A DNA stretch of 64,000 bases from Cornus controversa (taxonomy: Eukaryota; Streptophyta; Magnoliopsida; Cornales; Cornaceae), in NCBI GenBank assembly GCA_026545225.1, contig CM048849.1, positions 6,412,041 through 6,476,040 on the forward strand, read 5' to 3'. This document shows, piece after piece, positions 33,701-47,326 of the stretch. Made by a program: the position numbers and the translations under genes. Within the stretch, counting starts at the first letter, position 1. Every line of letters starts with the position of its first letter. The notes under the pieces were generated by a model that made no database searches, was not told where the DNA came from, and saw only the letters and a list, made by a program, of their open reading frames with translations.

Positions 33701-36700
33701 GGTAATACTCTCATTATTAGAGAGGGGACTTAGGGAGAGAATTCTTGGTTGAGAGTTGAGTGTACTCTTGATACAATTCTTCAACTTGTACTGTTACAAT
33801 CTATATAGTGAAATCGGGCTCTCTGTGGACGTAGACTTGTTTAGCCGAACCACGTATAATTCTTGGTGTGTTCTTGGAAATTTCTTCGTGCTTGTTTACT
33901 TATCATCACATCGTAATATTTGGTGGTTTGTGATTGGGGACTTATTTCGCAATAGTCCAATTTGTTAAACATGTGAAAAAGACTAACATTCCAAACTTGG
34001 CCTTAGGCCAAGGATTCTTCAGTTTCATCAATAATTCAAAAGTATAAATTTTATATCACCCTATTATGGTGTCCTTATTGGTCCACATGGACCATTTTGA
34101 TAAATGTCATATTGGGTTAATAAACATTGCCCCCCTTAAATATCTTTTAGATTTTATTGAAATCTAAAATGATATTTGAATATTAAATCAACATCACATC
34201 TCAAATCTTCCGCCAGATGTTGGATTGTGATTGGACACCTAAGGAAGACATAAGGCTTGAGTGTTTAAAATTATTGTGAACTAAACATAAGACTTGAGCT
34301 TTGAAATTGTTGTGAGCTAGCAATAGTTAACTTTACCTTTTAACCTTTCAATACACCAATATTACGCCATTACGATAACACGTCACTACCAATATACTAC
34401 CATTACAGTAACCTGTCACTGCCAATATACCACCAGTGAAGCCTCTGCAAAATTATCAAACCCTTCAAAAGCTCTAAATCAGTAAGCATTTCTGCTCCGA
34501 TCATTTTGATTGTACAAACTTAGATACATGAGTCCAAAGATCACTCACCAAATTGGGAGGGACCGTTTGTGGTTGAAAGAGTTTTAGCTGGTGGAACCTA
34601 TAGATTAAAGAACATTGATTGGCAAACTCATCATCACCCTATAAACGTGAAAAAATATTATCCAAATATGGTCAGTAAAATCAGTCTCAGAGATAGGTTA
34701 CTTTGAAAGAAACCGATTTATAGATCATATGATCAATTGGCCTGAAGCTAAAAGAGTGTATAATAATGCATTTCCTTGTGAGAAACTTTGAATAAGTAAT
34801 GCTTTTCGAATGATGTCAAAATCGGTCAGCTTTGTTTACCATTCACGAGGCTTGAATTGGTCTAACAAATATGGTATACTTAGACTTCTATGTGCATAAG
34901 TTCAAACAGTTTGAGAAGTTAACACTCCATTAATAACACTTTGAATGTTTGAGTAATAAATTACCATATAAATCGGTCACAAAGGTTGAGCAGCAGACCA
35001 ATTTTCTAAAATCAGAATGAACTTATGAGTGCCTGAGTTATGAACCTAGCTAACAAATAATATAATCGATTTCAGTTAAAATCGATCGTGGGTGAGGTGA
35101 TACATTAGTCCAAATATCAGTCACCTATCTCATACAAACTTGAGCCAATCAAGATAAGGATTTTGGTTTGAGCATTGCGCCATTGAAGTATGAAGTTAGA
35201 AATGTGACTGATGTATTTTTTCTTCTTTGGATCCTAATTCAATCAAAACTTTTTGAGTTATTATCCTAATATGCAATTTCAATGAAATTGGAATAGTTCC
35301 CCTCAGTGACTACTACATTTGGATGAAATCTAATCGAGTTCAAATATTTCTTATTGATTCCTGATAGAAAGGACAAAAAGATGGACAATCAAACCTATTT
35401 CTCAATTCAATAGAAGTCCAAAGAGGTAAATAAGATCCCAAATAACGAGTGAGGGTTAGGTATACCAAAAAAAGGAGTATCACTAACTCTTTGATTGTGA
35501 ACAGGAAAGGATGAAAATTCATATGTAATTCATTGAAGAGTAATGAAGAAATGTTGGTGGTTTGTTTATTCTAGATTGGAAAATATTGATTGAATCCATT
35601 GAAATGTGTTTTTGCTTTCAGTTTTATGATCTACTCTAAATGATTTGCTATATAAATTGGTCTAAAAGAGTTTGCTTATAATAATTCTTGTGCTTGTGAA
35701 AATTTGAAATTAAACACCAAGTAACAGGATATGCAAGTCTCGGGAATTCAGAAGGACCAATTGATGAAAATATATATAAATCGGTCACAACAAAAAATGT
35801 TATGTTGAGGCTCGAATTTTGTCTTGGCCCGGGTCGCGTTGTGACCCGGTTTTGACCTGAAAAATTTTATGACCCTTTTTTCGCTTGCGGGTTTTGGACC
35901 CGGATTAGGACTCTCTTGTAATCTCCTGATTTTTGCATAGTGAACTTTTGCCGAATCTTCGCCATGGATGTAGGCACATCGCCGAACTACGTAAATTCTT
36001 GTGTTCTGTGTATTGTGCATGTTTCGTTTTGTGTCGTGTTTCGTGATTGCTCTTGGTTCGTGACAGTTTTTCACAACAAAAAAAATATGCTATCAGATAA
36101 AATAAACTGATTGTTCAACCAGTCTTGAGCGACCGTCAAAACATTCACATCCAAACCAAAATAAGAAAATATTGTCCAAGACATGGGTCTTGCTATTGAG
36201 AAAAATTAGTCCAAGAGAAGTTTCTTGAACTCATCCCATTGGTTTTGCACTTGAGCAAGTGATTCCTCTGCTAATTTCTTATTGCCTTCCAAAGCTGAAA
36301 TTTCTTTTAGAACAGAATCCTGACTTTGTCCAAGGTTTTTCACCTTCTCTTGAAGTCGCTTAATTTCTTATTCAACTCCTTTCTTTTTCTTCTTTCTTTT
36401 TTCTTTTCGAAATGTCGGACAAATTGGCTTGAAAGCGTTCAATTTCTCTTTTAGTATTTTCTTCTTGCTCGGTCAATTCTTTTTGAAGAGTCTTCTTTGA
36501 TTGAGAAGTGGAGTGATTGAATTTTACCCGATTGCCCAATGAAGTTTTCACTTCTTATTTTTCTAAGAGTTCTTTATTGGCCTCCGTTTGATTCCTTCAC
36601 CTTACGATCAGAAGATTTTTTTTTTGATACGTTATATATCATTGAAAGACACTCAAATGGGGAGCGCATCCCGAAGATAAAGAGAGACCAAGAAGGTCTG

Positions 36701-39700
36701 CTAAGAGAAAAAGGGAATCTACAAAAGACATAATATCCCCCACAGATTTATAGTTCCATCCCTGTACCCAAAAGAATAATGTATGAAGAATAGAAAATTT
36801 TAGCACCCAAATTAGAACCTTGACTTCTTGAAAAATCCGTCTGTTCCGGTCACACCATAACCCCCACCATAGGCAAAGGGGTACTACCCTCCAAGCATCA
36901 TGGACTTGCCACTGTACAACCTTTCCAAGCCTCGAGCATGCTCTTTGGGGACTCTGACATGACCCAATGGACAGCAAAGAGAGCAAAAAAGAAATCCCAG
37001 CAGTCATGAGCCACCGGGCAATGCAATAGAAGATGACTGACAGGCTCTTCATCTTCCTTGCACATGCACTACCAATTTACAATAGTTTGACCTCTCCTTT
37101 TCAGGTTATCAATGGTCGAAATCCTCTCTAAAGCAGCCGTCCATCTGAAGAAGGCCACCTTGGGAGGGGTGTTGGTACGCCAAATAGCCTTCGAAGATTG
37201 AAAAACATTAAGGAGTCCTGAAAATTGAACTTTGAAGGATTTAAGTGCATCAAGTTGGGACAGATTAAATATAGAGCTTTCAACCAAGACCGAGATTGAG
37301 TCGGTGAATCGGTCAGCAAGGTCTGATATTTCACTAAGGTTATGAGATAAGGCTGCCAAGAAAAATCTCTTAGCATCTTCAACTAATTTCTTAGGTGGAA
37401 GAGAAACTGATATGGAATCTTCAGCAGCAGCCTCAACTTGACTATCTGACTGAACGGCGCAAACGATTTTTGTGATGTATTCTAGGAGAAGGAAAGTTAG
37501 TCTTTGCAAAGTATTGTAAGCTCTTTGATTGTAAATTATTAAAAGTACCTTGCTAATTGATTTTGGCGAGAAACTTTCTATTGGGTCAGCATGAGAAGGA
37601 ACTTGGGCTATGAATTCTTGTAGCAGATAAGTTATCGACTCACTTGCAGCAGAGAAGTCAGGACTGCTATCACTGAGGGGATGATTTTTCTCTTGGGCTC
37701 ATTTCTCCGTCATTGTCACCTTGAGAAGAAACTTTTGGTGTATTGGTCTTCTTGGTAACCTGCCAGAAATAAAAATCTCAAACATAGAATTTAAGCTTCT
37801 TGAGAGGGGATATGGAAGTCAAACCGATTTACCTTAGTTGTACTCATTAGATGCACTATACAAGATCCATTAGAGCAATTCAAGCCTCATGATTGATTAA
37901 ACAAAGCTGACTGATTTCAACATCATTCGGTCTCTCTTCTTATTATTTCATGCTTCACCATTTATTTTCCTTTACAAAGGAAACAACTACCTCTAACAAA
38001 CTCAAAATGAATGGCCTTGCACGAGCTGCTTTATCACATTGAATCAAGAACTTAAATCTTATAAAACACAATTCATTAGATTAGTCTTCCTAGACCAATT
38101 TTAATGTGGCCTTCAAATCACGTAGTGACTTTGTATTGATTGCTTCTTTTCAAATCTAGGCTTCTATTGTGTGTTTGCAACAAAAAGAGCAGAAATTTTC
38201 ATAAATGAAACCCAAACAAATAGAAGATTTGGATTTCGAATTAACCAAAATATTAAAATTCAAAGTAATTGAAGCAAACAAATTTTGAACCTTGGGTGTC
38301 TGTTTCTCTCATGCCCCCTAGTGCTCTTAGCCTTGAAAATTTTTGGACATTTTTGTTGCTTAAAGGCCAGAAAAGCCTTTCTCTTGCTATATTCAACTTG
38401 AGCCTGAGATTTAAAAGCCTTTTGTGGTGGAGAAGTGGTAGGAATCAATTCTTGACCCCCAAATTTGCTAGAAATATCACAATCTTTGTCATCATGAATA
38501 AGGTCTAGGTTTTGATTTTCTGGGCCAAGTAAATTCTTATAATCATGTTGGTCATGAAGACTAAGCCTGAATTTGATCTTTACGTCCAAGACAAACTTCA
38601 TCCTCAAATTGGTCTTGAAGACCTTGGTTTGAGCCTACTAGACTAACAAAAATCTCCTTGTGATGATCATTTTCCTTCTTTTGGCCATCCAAAGCTTGTG
38701 ATGAGGTTGGAACTTGTGAATGTTTTACAACGTTAGCCTTGAGAGCCTCTCATCTCCATTCAAAATTTGTTTCAATTTTATCCAAGATAGCCCTTGTCCT
38801 CACTAAAATGACACTTCCATCTTCAAAACCCTTGGGTAGAGCCTTAAAACCCTCAACTAGGCACCCTAGGGTCCCACTGGGCGTGCCAAAAAATATTTGC
38901 ACATTTTCTTGCCCTTGAGTTTGTGCGCGGGTACGCTAGGGTGCTTGTTCCGAACTCGAGGTGTGTTCGGAAACATATTCCCTTGGGTCGGCTGTGACTT
39001 GGGACGACCAGTTGAAATTGTGGTGTTGATGATCAGTCAATTGTAAGGAGGCAAGAGAGTTCCCTCCTTCTAGGTTACCATTGCCTAGAAGACATGGTGA
39101 TTGTTGGTGCTGGGACCTCTTCCTTGAATGTGACTTCTCATATTTATGGGCAACTCCAAGCATTCCTGTGGTCGATACATGTCCCAAGTCTTTTATTTTT
39201 CTTGAAAAGATAGGGTAGCCTTTAACCGCTTTGTTTCATATTCAACCCATCAAACCAATTTTGGCCTATTCAATCCAAGTGGCCATTCAAGTCCTAGAAA
39301 GTAAGACTAAGACCAGTCTAATACAATCCTAGTGACCATCTAAGTCCTATTTTTGAGAATAAGACTTCATGTGGCCAACCAAGTCATGTCATTGCCATTT
39401 CATGGCAATGGGACGAAATTGGTCACCTATCAGTCAGGTGAATGGAAATAGGACTAAATCAGTCAAGTGACTGACAAAAGGATTGAATCGGTCAAGTAAA
39501 TGAAAACAAGACCAATTGGTTAGATGAAGAGAAATATGACCGAATTGGTCAGATAAATGACAATGGGACCAAATAGGTTAGATGTCATGTGACGACCCAC
39601 ATCGTCTGGGGAAGGAGAAGTTACTGACACTTATATGTGTGGATACCTCCTAACTGTGTAGATGCATTTTGAAAACCGTGAGTACGGTGAGTGTGCAAAG

Positions 39701-41257
39701 CGGACAATATTTACACAGTGTGGGGTCTTGACACTTCAATTTGTCATTTTAATTCTATAAAAATTTCTAAGTATTAGATTCCTCGAGGTGTCTTTTCAAT
39801 TGAGTCCGTATAGCATAATATAACAAATGCCATATTATGGTGTAAACAATTGCATATTGGAAATAGAGTTACTCTGTTCCATTAGAATTGTTCATGTTAA
39901 TTCATTACGTATTCTTATTGTCTTGGATAGCTAAACACATTCTTATATTTGCTGCCCTTGTTTGCAAAATAAATAAACAATGACTTGCTCCTAGTGGTCA
40001 TCATTCAATCACCAAATTATATGTACTCATGCTATTTATATATATGACTCCCACTCTCAATTTGATGGTGTAATTTTCTCATTTGCTAATCTTCAGTATG
40101 TGGTAAGCCAACAAGGGGTTTATGGATGATCTTTGACTTTGGGTTGAAGTGTTGAACTTAGGCTTCATTTGGAATGTGGGAACTAGAAACGAAATGTGAA
40201 AAAAAAAGAGGAGAAAGGGAGTTTTTTTTAAATAACTTTTGATGAGACCCAATATAAACTTGTCGAACTAATGGAGAAAGGTTATAAAAGGATTTCATCA
40301 ATGAATTATTTTCTTTCCTTTTTCTCTTCCCTTCCATTTCTCTTGCCCTTTCATTTTTGTTTCTCTTATTGTTTCTGAGAACCAAACAGATCTTTAAATT
40401 ATATTTTAGTATTGTATTTAATTTGTGGCATTTTATGAATGTGTAAAGGATGATATCAATTTGAAGTGTTCCAGATCATGGTTGGTGTTGTCACTTTGAA
40501 AATATAAAATGATTTGGGTTAAATCCATATCTTTAACTCCAAAAATGAATAATCCACCTTTTGAATATTTGCCTTTCATCCTATCTAATACAATTTAATT
40601 GATCACTCATTAAACTAATATGTTTCATGTGACTAATCGAGTAGTATATAACATGTTTTTGATATAGGACTCGACCAATTTAATTGTCTTAATGATATAA
40701 CACAAAGTAATTGCAGTTGAAGCACAAGAAAATTTCTGAAATGTTTGATACATAATATATCCAATCTGTCTAGAACGTGAACATTAATTAGGTGGAATCA
40801 GAATTACATGGTTTATCATTTGGTGAAGTGCAAGCAACCCCCTGTTATCTAAAAAATGTGCAGCAAACCCCTTCCAGTTTAGTATGAGCATATAACCTCC
40901 TAATATTTGAAAAATATGTGCAAATTGCCCTCTCCATTTAATGACTGTAAAAAAATATTCGTTGACTGGCAAATCTGACAAAAAAAATTTATTTGAAAAC
41001 CCCAAAATACCCTTTTTAAACGCTCAATATGCCCCTCACTGACTTCCATATATTTTAGGGTAAAGTGCACAAAACCCTGTTATATAAAGAAAGTGTAGCA
41101 AACCCTCTTCCATTTTAGTATGAGCATATAACCTCACAAACTTCTATATATTTTAACACACTAATTGCCCTGTTTGGATGCCAGGAGATATCCTACTCTC
41201 TCAACAGCATCTCTATGAGATTTTCTCTCAGTTTTTTCTCTCTCAAAATCTTTTCTC

Positions 41258-41296
<39 letters not shown>

Positions 41297-44200
41297 CATA
41301 TATGGTAAAGTGCAAAAAAAACCGTGTTATATACAAATTGTGCGAATAGCCCCATGACGTTTAATTAACCCCCTACATTTTTTAAATTGTGCAAATAAGG
41401 ACATTCCGTCACTTTGCCGTTAACTGAGCGAAAGTTTGTATGTGTGTATTTTTGGGTTAAATTAGAGAAAGAAAAGAAGAGAAGAAAAGAGGAGAGAAAT
41501 CTAAGAGAAAATAAGAGGCATGTGTAAAACCCTAATTCCCATGTTTATTACACGCTATTATAATAATGACATCTAAGTATCTAACACTCCCCCCCAAACT
41601 GGAGCATACATATTAAACATGTCCAGCTTGAAGCATAACTGATGAAATGCACCACGAGCTAACGACTTCGTAAGAATATCACCTAGCTTATTATCAAAGC
41701 AAATATATGGAGTAACAATATGTTTCTGCATCAGTAGATCTCGAATAAAATGACTGTCCACCTCTATATGCTTGGTGCGCTTGTGAAAAATAGGATTGCT
41801 AGCAATAAAGATAGCGGTCTGGTTATCACAGTGCATCGACATAAGAGTAGGAATGTCAATACCCTTCTCCTGAATGAGAGAGCAAACCCACAACATCTCG
41901 GAGGCGGTGTGAGCTATAGCACGATACTTAGCCTTAGCACTAGAATGAGCAACTACCGTTTGTTTTTTATTGCGCCAAGTAACAAGGTTACCACCAACAA
42001 AGATGCAATAACCATATGTAGATCGCCTATCAGAACGATTGCCAGCCTAATCAACATCACTAAAACCGTTACAGGTAAAAAAGAAAAAGAAGGCTTATAC
42101 AACAGTCCATTCCCAGGTGCACCCTTCAGATAATGCAGAATACGACAAATAGCCTCAAAGTGAGGTTGACGGGAGCATGCATATGTTGACTAACCACACC
42201 TACAACATAAGTAATATCTAATAGTAAGATGGATTAATTTCCCAACTAGGTGTTGATATCGGCCAACAACGGCAATCAACTCCCCATGTTCACCATCAAG
42301 TTTAATCGTAGAGTCCATAGGAGTATCAACTGGTCGAGCACCTAAGAGACTGGTTTCAGACAGAAGATGAAGAACATATTTTCGATGAGACAATGAGATG
42401 CCTTGATGAGAACGAGCAACTTCAATCCCAAGAAAATAGTGAAGGGCGCCCAAGTCTTTAGTATGGAAATGTTGACTCAGATGTTTCAACTCTGCAATGC
42501 TTGCTGAATCACTCCCATATATAATAATATCATCAACATAGACAATCAAGACAATCGTACCAGCAGAAGAGCGACGAACAAAGACAAAATTATCAGAAGT
42601 AGAGCGTTAAAAACCAAACTTAATTACCACAACACTAAATCTATCAAACCAAGCACGAGGGGATTGCTTTAGGCTATAGAGAGCCTTCCACAATTGACAA
42701 ATGAGATGCTCACTACTAGCAACAACATAACCAGGTGGTTGAACCATGTAAACCTCCTCTTGCAGGTTGCTACGAAGAAATGCATTCTTTATATCAAGTT
42801 GATATAAAGGTCAGGAACAACAAACTACGATAGAAAGAAGGACTCGTTCAATGTTTAGGCAAGCCACAAGAGAAAAGGTCTCTATATGGTCAGCCCCATA
42901 TGTCTGTGTGTATCGTTAGGCAACTAAACGCGCCTTAAGGTGCTCAACGGAACCATCAAGAAGATCTTTTACGGTATAAACCACCAACAACTAACAGTCT
43001 GTTTCCAAGGGAAGAATAGTAAGCTCCCAAGTTTGATTCTTGTCAAGGGCAGTCATTTCCTCATCCATAGCGTGTTTCGATCCAGACAAAGATAAAGTTT
43101 GCCAATAAGTAGAGGGCACAAAAATAGAGGACAATGTAAGAGAAAAAGATTGCAAGGAGGTAGAAACACGAACATAGGACTCAAAATTAGTAATAGAATG
43201 TTGAGTACAAGAACGTTTACCCAAGTCATCAACAGTAAAAGTGGATGATGGAGGAACATGAACCTCTGGTTGAGAAGATGTTGTGTTCGGACCATAAGAA
43301 TTAATGGGTCGAGAACTAGATCGTTGATAAACCTGCAAAGGAGGATTAGAAGGTGGAGCTACTGACATCGAAGGAGTAGAATCAGAAGATGGAGCCAATG
43401 GCATCAAAAGGGTAGGAGAAGATAAGGTAGGCTCCCCCTCACGAGCAGAGATGAGATCCAGTAACAACTCTGACCAAATGATGAAAAACGGTGGACTTAA
43501 AAAAGGTAACATTGACACTTACAAAGTATCGCCGAGACTCAGGACTGTAACAATGATACCTCTTCTGAGTGTAGGAATATCCCCAAAAAAACACATTTAC
43601 GTGCACGCGGATATAGTTTGTCTTGACCAGGATCTAAGATATGAACAAAGGCTACACAACCAAAAACACGATGAGTGAGTTGAAAATTGTGAGACACTAG
43701 GATATATAAGAGAAAAAGGAGTTTGGTTATTTAGAATAGTAGAGAGCATACGGTTTATGAGACAACAAGCACTAAAAAGTGTATCAGCTCAAAAATGTTT
43801 TGGCACTTTCATATTAAATAATAAGGTACGAGCAACATCCAACAGATGGCGACGCTTTCGTTTAGCAACACCAGTTTATTGAGAAGTGTGAGTACAACTA
43901 GTCTAATGAATGATACCACAATCTGCATAGAAGGAATTCATGATAAACTGTGTATACTCCAAGGCATTATTAGATCGAAGAACCTTAATACGTTTACCAA
44001 ATTGAGTAAGAATTTCGTTATAAAATTTAGCAATAATACGAGGTAACTCAAATTTCTCTTTCATCAAGAATAACCATGTCATTTGAAAATACTCATCAAC
44101 AAAGATGACAAAATATAGAAACCCATTCAAACTGGCACTTCGATAAGGACCCCCAAATGTCCGTGTGAACTAAATCAAAGGACTCGATCTGACGATTCTG

Positions 44201-47200
44201 ACTATGACTCGGGAAGGAACTATAATGATGCTTGCCTAACCGACAAGCTTCACACTCTAAAATAGACACAGGACTCAACTTAGGAATAGCTAACCGCAAC
44301 TTGGCCAAAGATTGGTGACCCAAGCGAAAATGCCATTGAAGAGGAGAGACTGTAGCACTTAAAGCTGATGACAAGACAGATTGAGGTTACCAAGATCCAA
44401 GTAATATAACCCGTCCTTCTCATGATCCGAACCAATCTTCTTCTTTGTCCTGAGGTCATGAAAAACACATGAAGTCAGGGTAAAAGTTAAAGAACAACGT
44501 AATTCTTTAGTCAATTGACTTACGGAAATCAAATTAAAAGAAAAATCAGGAACATAGAGACTAGAAGGTAATGATAATGAATTGGTAGGGTGAAGGACAC
44601 CTTTCCCAAGAACAGACCGACAAGAATCATCAGCTAAAACAATGTGATGTTTCATAGGTTTTAAATTAGAAAGAGAGATGATGAACCAGACATGTGTGAG
44701 CTAGCTCCAGAGTCAATGACCCATGACAGAGAGGATTGAGCCACACATCCAATATTACGTGAATTAGCCACGCGGTAGAAGTAGAAGTGGATGGAAGAGT
44801 AGTTTGTAACCTCAGAATAAGCACGCTAAGTTGAGTGATGAGTGCATCTAGAGAACCAAAATTAGAAGCTAGATGTCCAGAACTAGTACGTGACGGAAGT
44901 GACTGTGTAGTACCATCGGTAGTTTGAAGTGCAAAGTTTGTCTTGCCATATATTTCCCAACAATGAGGCGTGGGATGATTTGAACCACTACAATGATCAC
45001 ACTTCCTATCATTACGTCCACTAGGACAGCCACCAACACGGGAACTACTACGAAAACAAGGTGGTTTAGAGTCATCCATGAACAAATTGTGGACCAGAAC
45101 AAGTATGAAATCAGATTCAAAGTTCAAATCCAGCTTTCTTAGCAATCCAAGAATCAAAGCAATACCAACTCCCTATAACAGAAGACTGCTCATACAATGT
45201 TCCTTATGAATGGATTGTTGGTTTTAGAGGTTGAGCTCTCAGTTGACAAATCCAGATTTGAGTTTCTTACTTAACAAACAAGGAAAATCCAAACAACAAC
45301 AGGGGTAATTCTGACTGTTCAAGAGCTGAAAATATAAATTCAACAAACAAACATCCAATCATTAGTCATGCTACCAACTCGAGATCTTAAAGCCCAATTC
45401 TGATGCAGATTTCCAAGAGCCCAAGCATCCAAACAGATTTTTAGAGCACTTACTGAGGGATTTGAAGATCAAAAACAGCAGGTGGGTAACTGCCAAAGCC
45501 AAGGAGTGACTGTTGAACCATTTTTTAGGGAAAAAAGAAACACTGCAGATGAAGTGAAGCAACAAATTAAATACTGACCAAGCTCCTTCCAAGTCTAGTC
45601 GGTCCCTTTAGGTTAGATTTCAACAAACAAAAACATCAAAAAAGACCCCAATCTTCAGATTGAAAAATCTTGGGCCGAAATGCGGAAAATGTTTTGAAAA
45701 ATCGAAACTACACCCAAACAACGTCAAAATGAATAACAAAGGCCACCATAATTACTAGAAAATTATGCGAGCCAGACCATGTAGTCGTTAACGTTAGCAA
45801 GGTGTCATGCTAACGTCAGTTTATTGACGACAACCTGCATCCTTTCTGATCTCCTACAACTTGATAAAATGTGTTCTAGTCTTCAATCTTTTGCTTTCAT
45901 ACCAAGTTAAAGTTTGTATGTGTGTGTTTAGAGTTAGACTAGAGGAAGAAAAGAAGAGAAACCCCAAGGGGTTGGCTCAAGTGGATAAAGAATTTGGCCC
46001 TAGTGCCTAGCAAGCATTAGGCCTAAGGATCAAGTCCTCTTGGGTGCAAACAATTTTTTGGGGGTGTGTGTGTGTGTACCAACTAGGAAAAAGAAAAGAA
46101 CAGAAAAAGAGAGAAATCTGAGAGAAAATAAGAGGTTTGTGTAAAACCCTACAATCCTCACTCTTATATATTATGATGAGCAAAAGTACAATAATACCCA
46201 TGATTATTACACACTACTACAATAATGACATCTAACAAATGGAAGACTGAAATGTTTAAAATACCCTTATGACAAAACTAAAAAAAATGGTGAAGTGCGA
46301 AATTCCTCCCTGTTATATGCAAAATGTGTGAATACCCTTTGAAGTTTAATTAACCCCTAAAATTTTCAAATTGTGCAAATAAGTACATTCAGTCAATTTT
46401 CCATTAACGGAAGACTCAAATGTCTAAAATTATCTCTCTATTATGGATCTCTTTGGTTGTACGCAGAGAGAGAGAGAGAGAATTATGAGAGAGGGAGAGA
46501 ATCTGAAAGAGATAGTGAGAGAGATATAGAGAAGAGAAAATTTGAGAGAGAGGAGAGAGAAAAAAGTTGATATATATATAGAGAGAGATAAAAGAGAAAA
46601 AAATAGAGAGGGAAAAAACTCAAAAGAGAGAGACTGAGAGAGATAGAGCGAGAGAGAGAGAGTTGTTGTAAGAGAGTAGGATACCTCCAAACAGGGCAGT
46701 TAGTGTGTTAAAATATATAAAAGTCTGTTAAAACGGATATTTTGGGGTTTTCATATTACTTTTTTGTTAGATTTGACAGTCAACGGATATTTTCTAATGG
46801 TTATTAGATGGAGGAGCAATTTGCAAAGGTTGGTTATACAGTCATAAGAGGGGGGTTTGCTGCACAATTTTTATATAACAAGGGGGTTTCTTGCACTTTA
46901 CCCTAAAATATATAGAAGTCTATGAGGGGCATTGCGGGCATTTAAAAAGGGTATTTTGGGATTTTCAGATAACTTTTTTGTCAGATTTGACAATCAACGG
47001 ATATTTTCTAACGGTTATTAGACGGAGGGGGCAATTTGCACACATTTTTCAAATGTTAGGAGGTTATATGCGCATACTGAACTGGAAGGTGGAAGGGGGT
47101 TAACTGCACATTTTTTATATAACAGGGGAGTTTCTTGCACTTTACCCATATATATATATATATATCCACACACATATATCTCCCAGCTTTTTTCTCTCTT

Positions 47201-47295
47201 CTCTCTTCAATTTTTTTTTCTTTTCTCTTACAAAATTTTCTCTTCTCTCTCCTCTCCAGTTTTTTTTCTCTTTTCTCTCACAAAATTTTCTCTTT

Positions 47296-47326
<31 letters not shown>

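Larger units (their letters stand above)
41431..46237 (-). mobile_element. Ty1/copia retrotransposon, near full length but dead
   Basis: On the minus strand: left-hand LTR copy of the window at 41431-41586, polypurine tract GGGGGGGAG at about 41587-41596, RNase H, RT, integrase, gag zinc knuckle, PBS-like TGGTATGAAAGC at about 45893-45905, and 5' LTR at 45909-46237 (TGTTAGATGTC start). The 5' LTR carries a SINE and an extra ~45 bp, so the two LTRs differ in length. Multiple stops and frameshifts make it non-autonomous. It is inserted within the GGGTAAAGTGC repeat family; target duplication is unclear. Confidence 0.88.
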
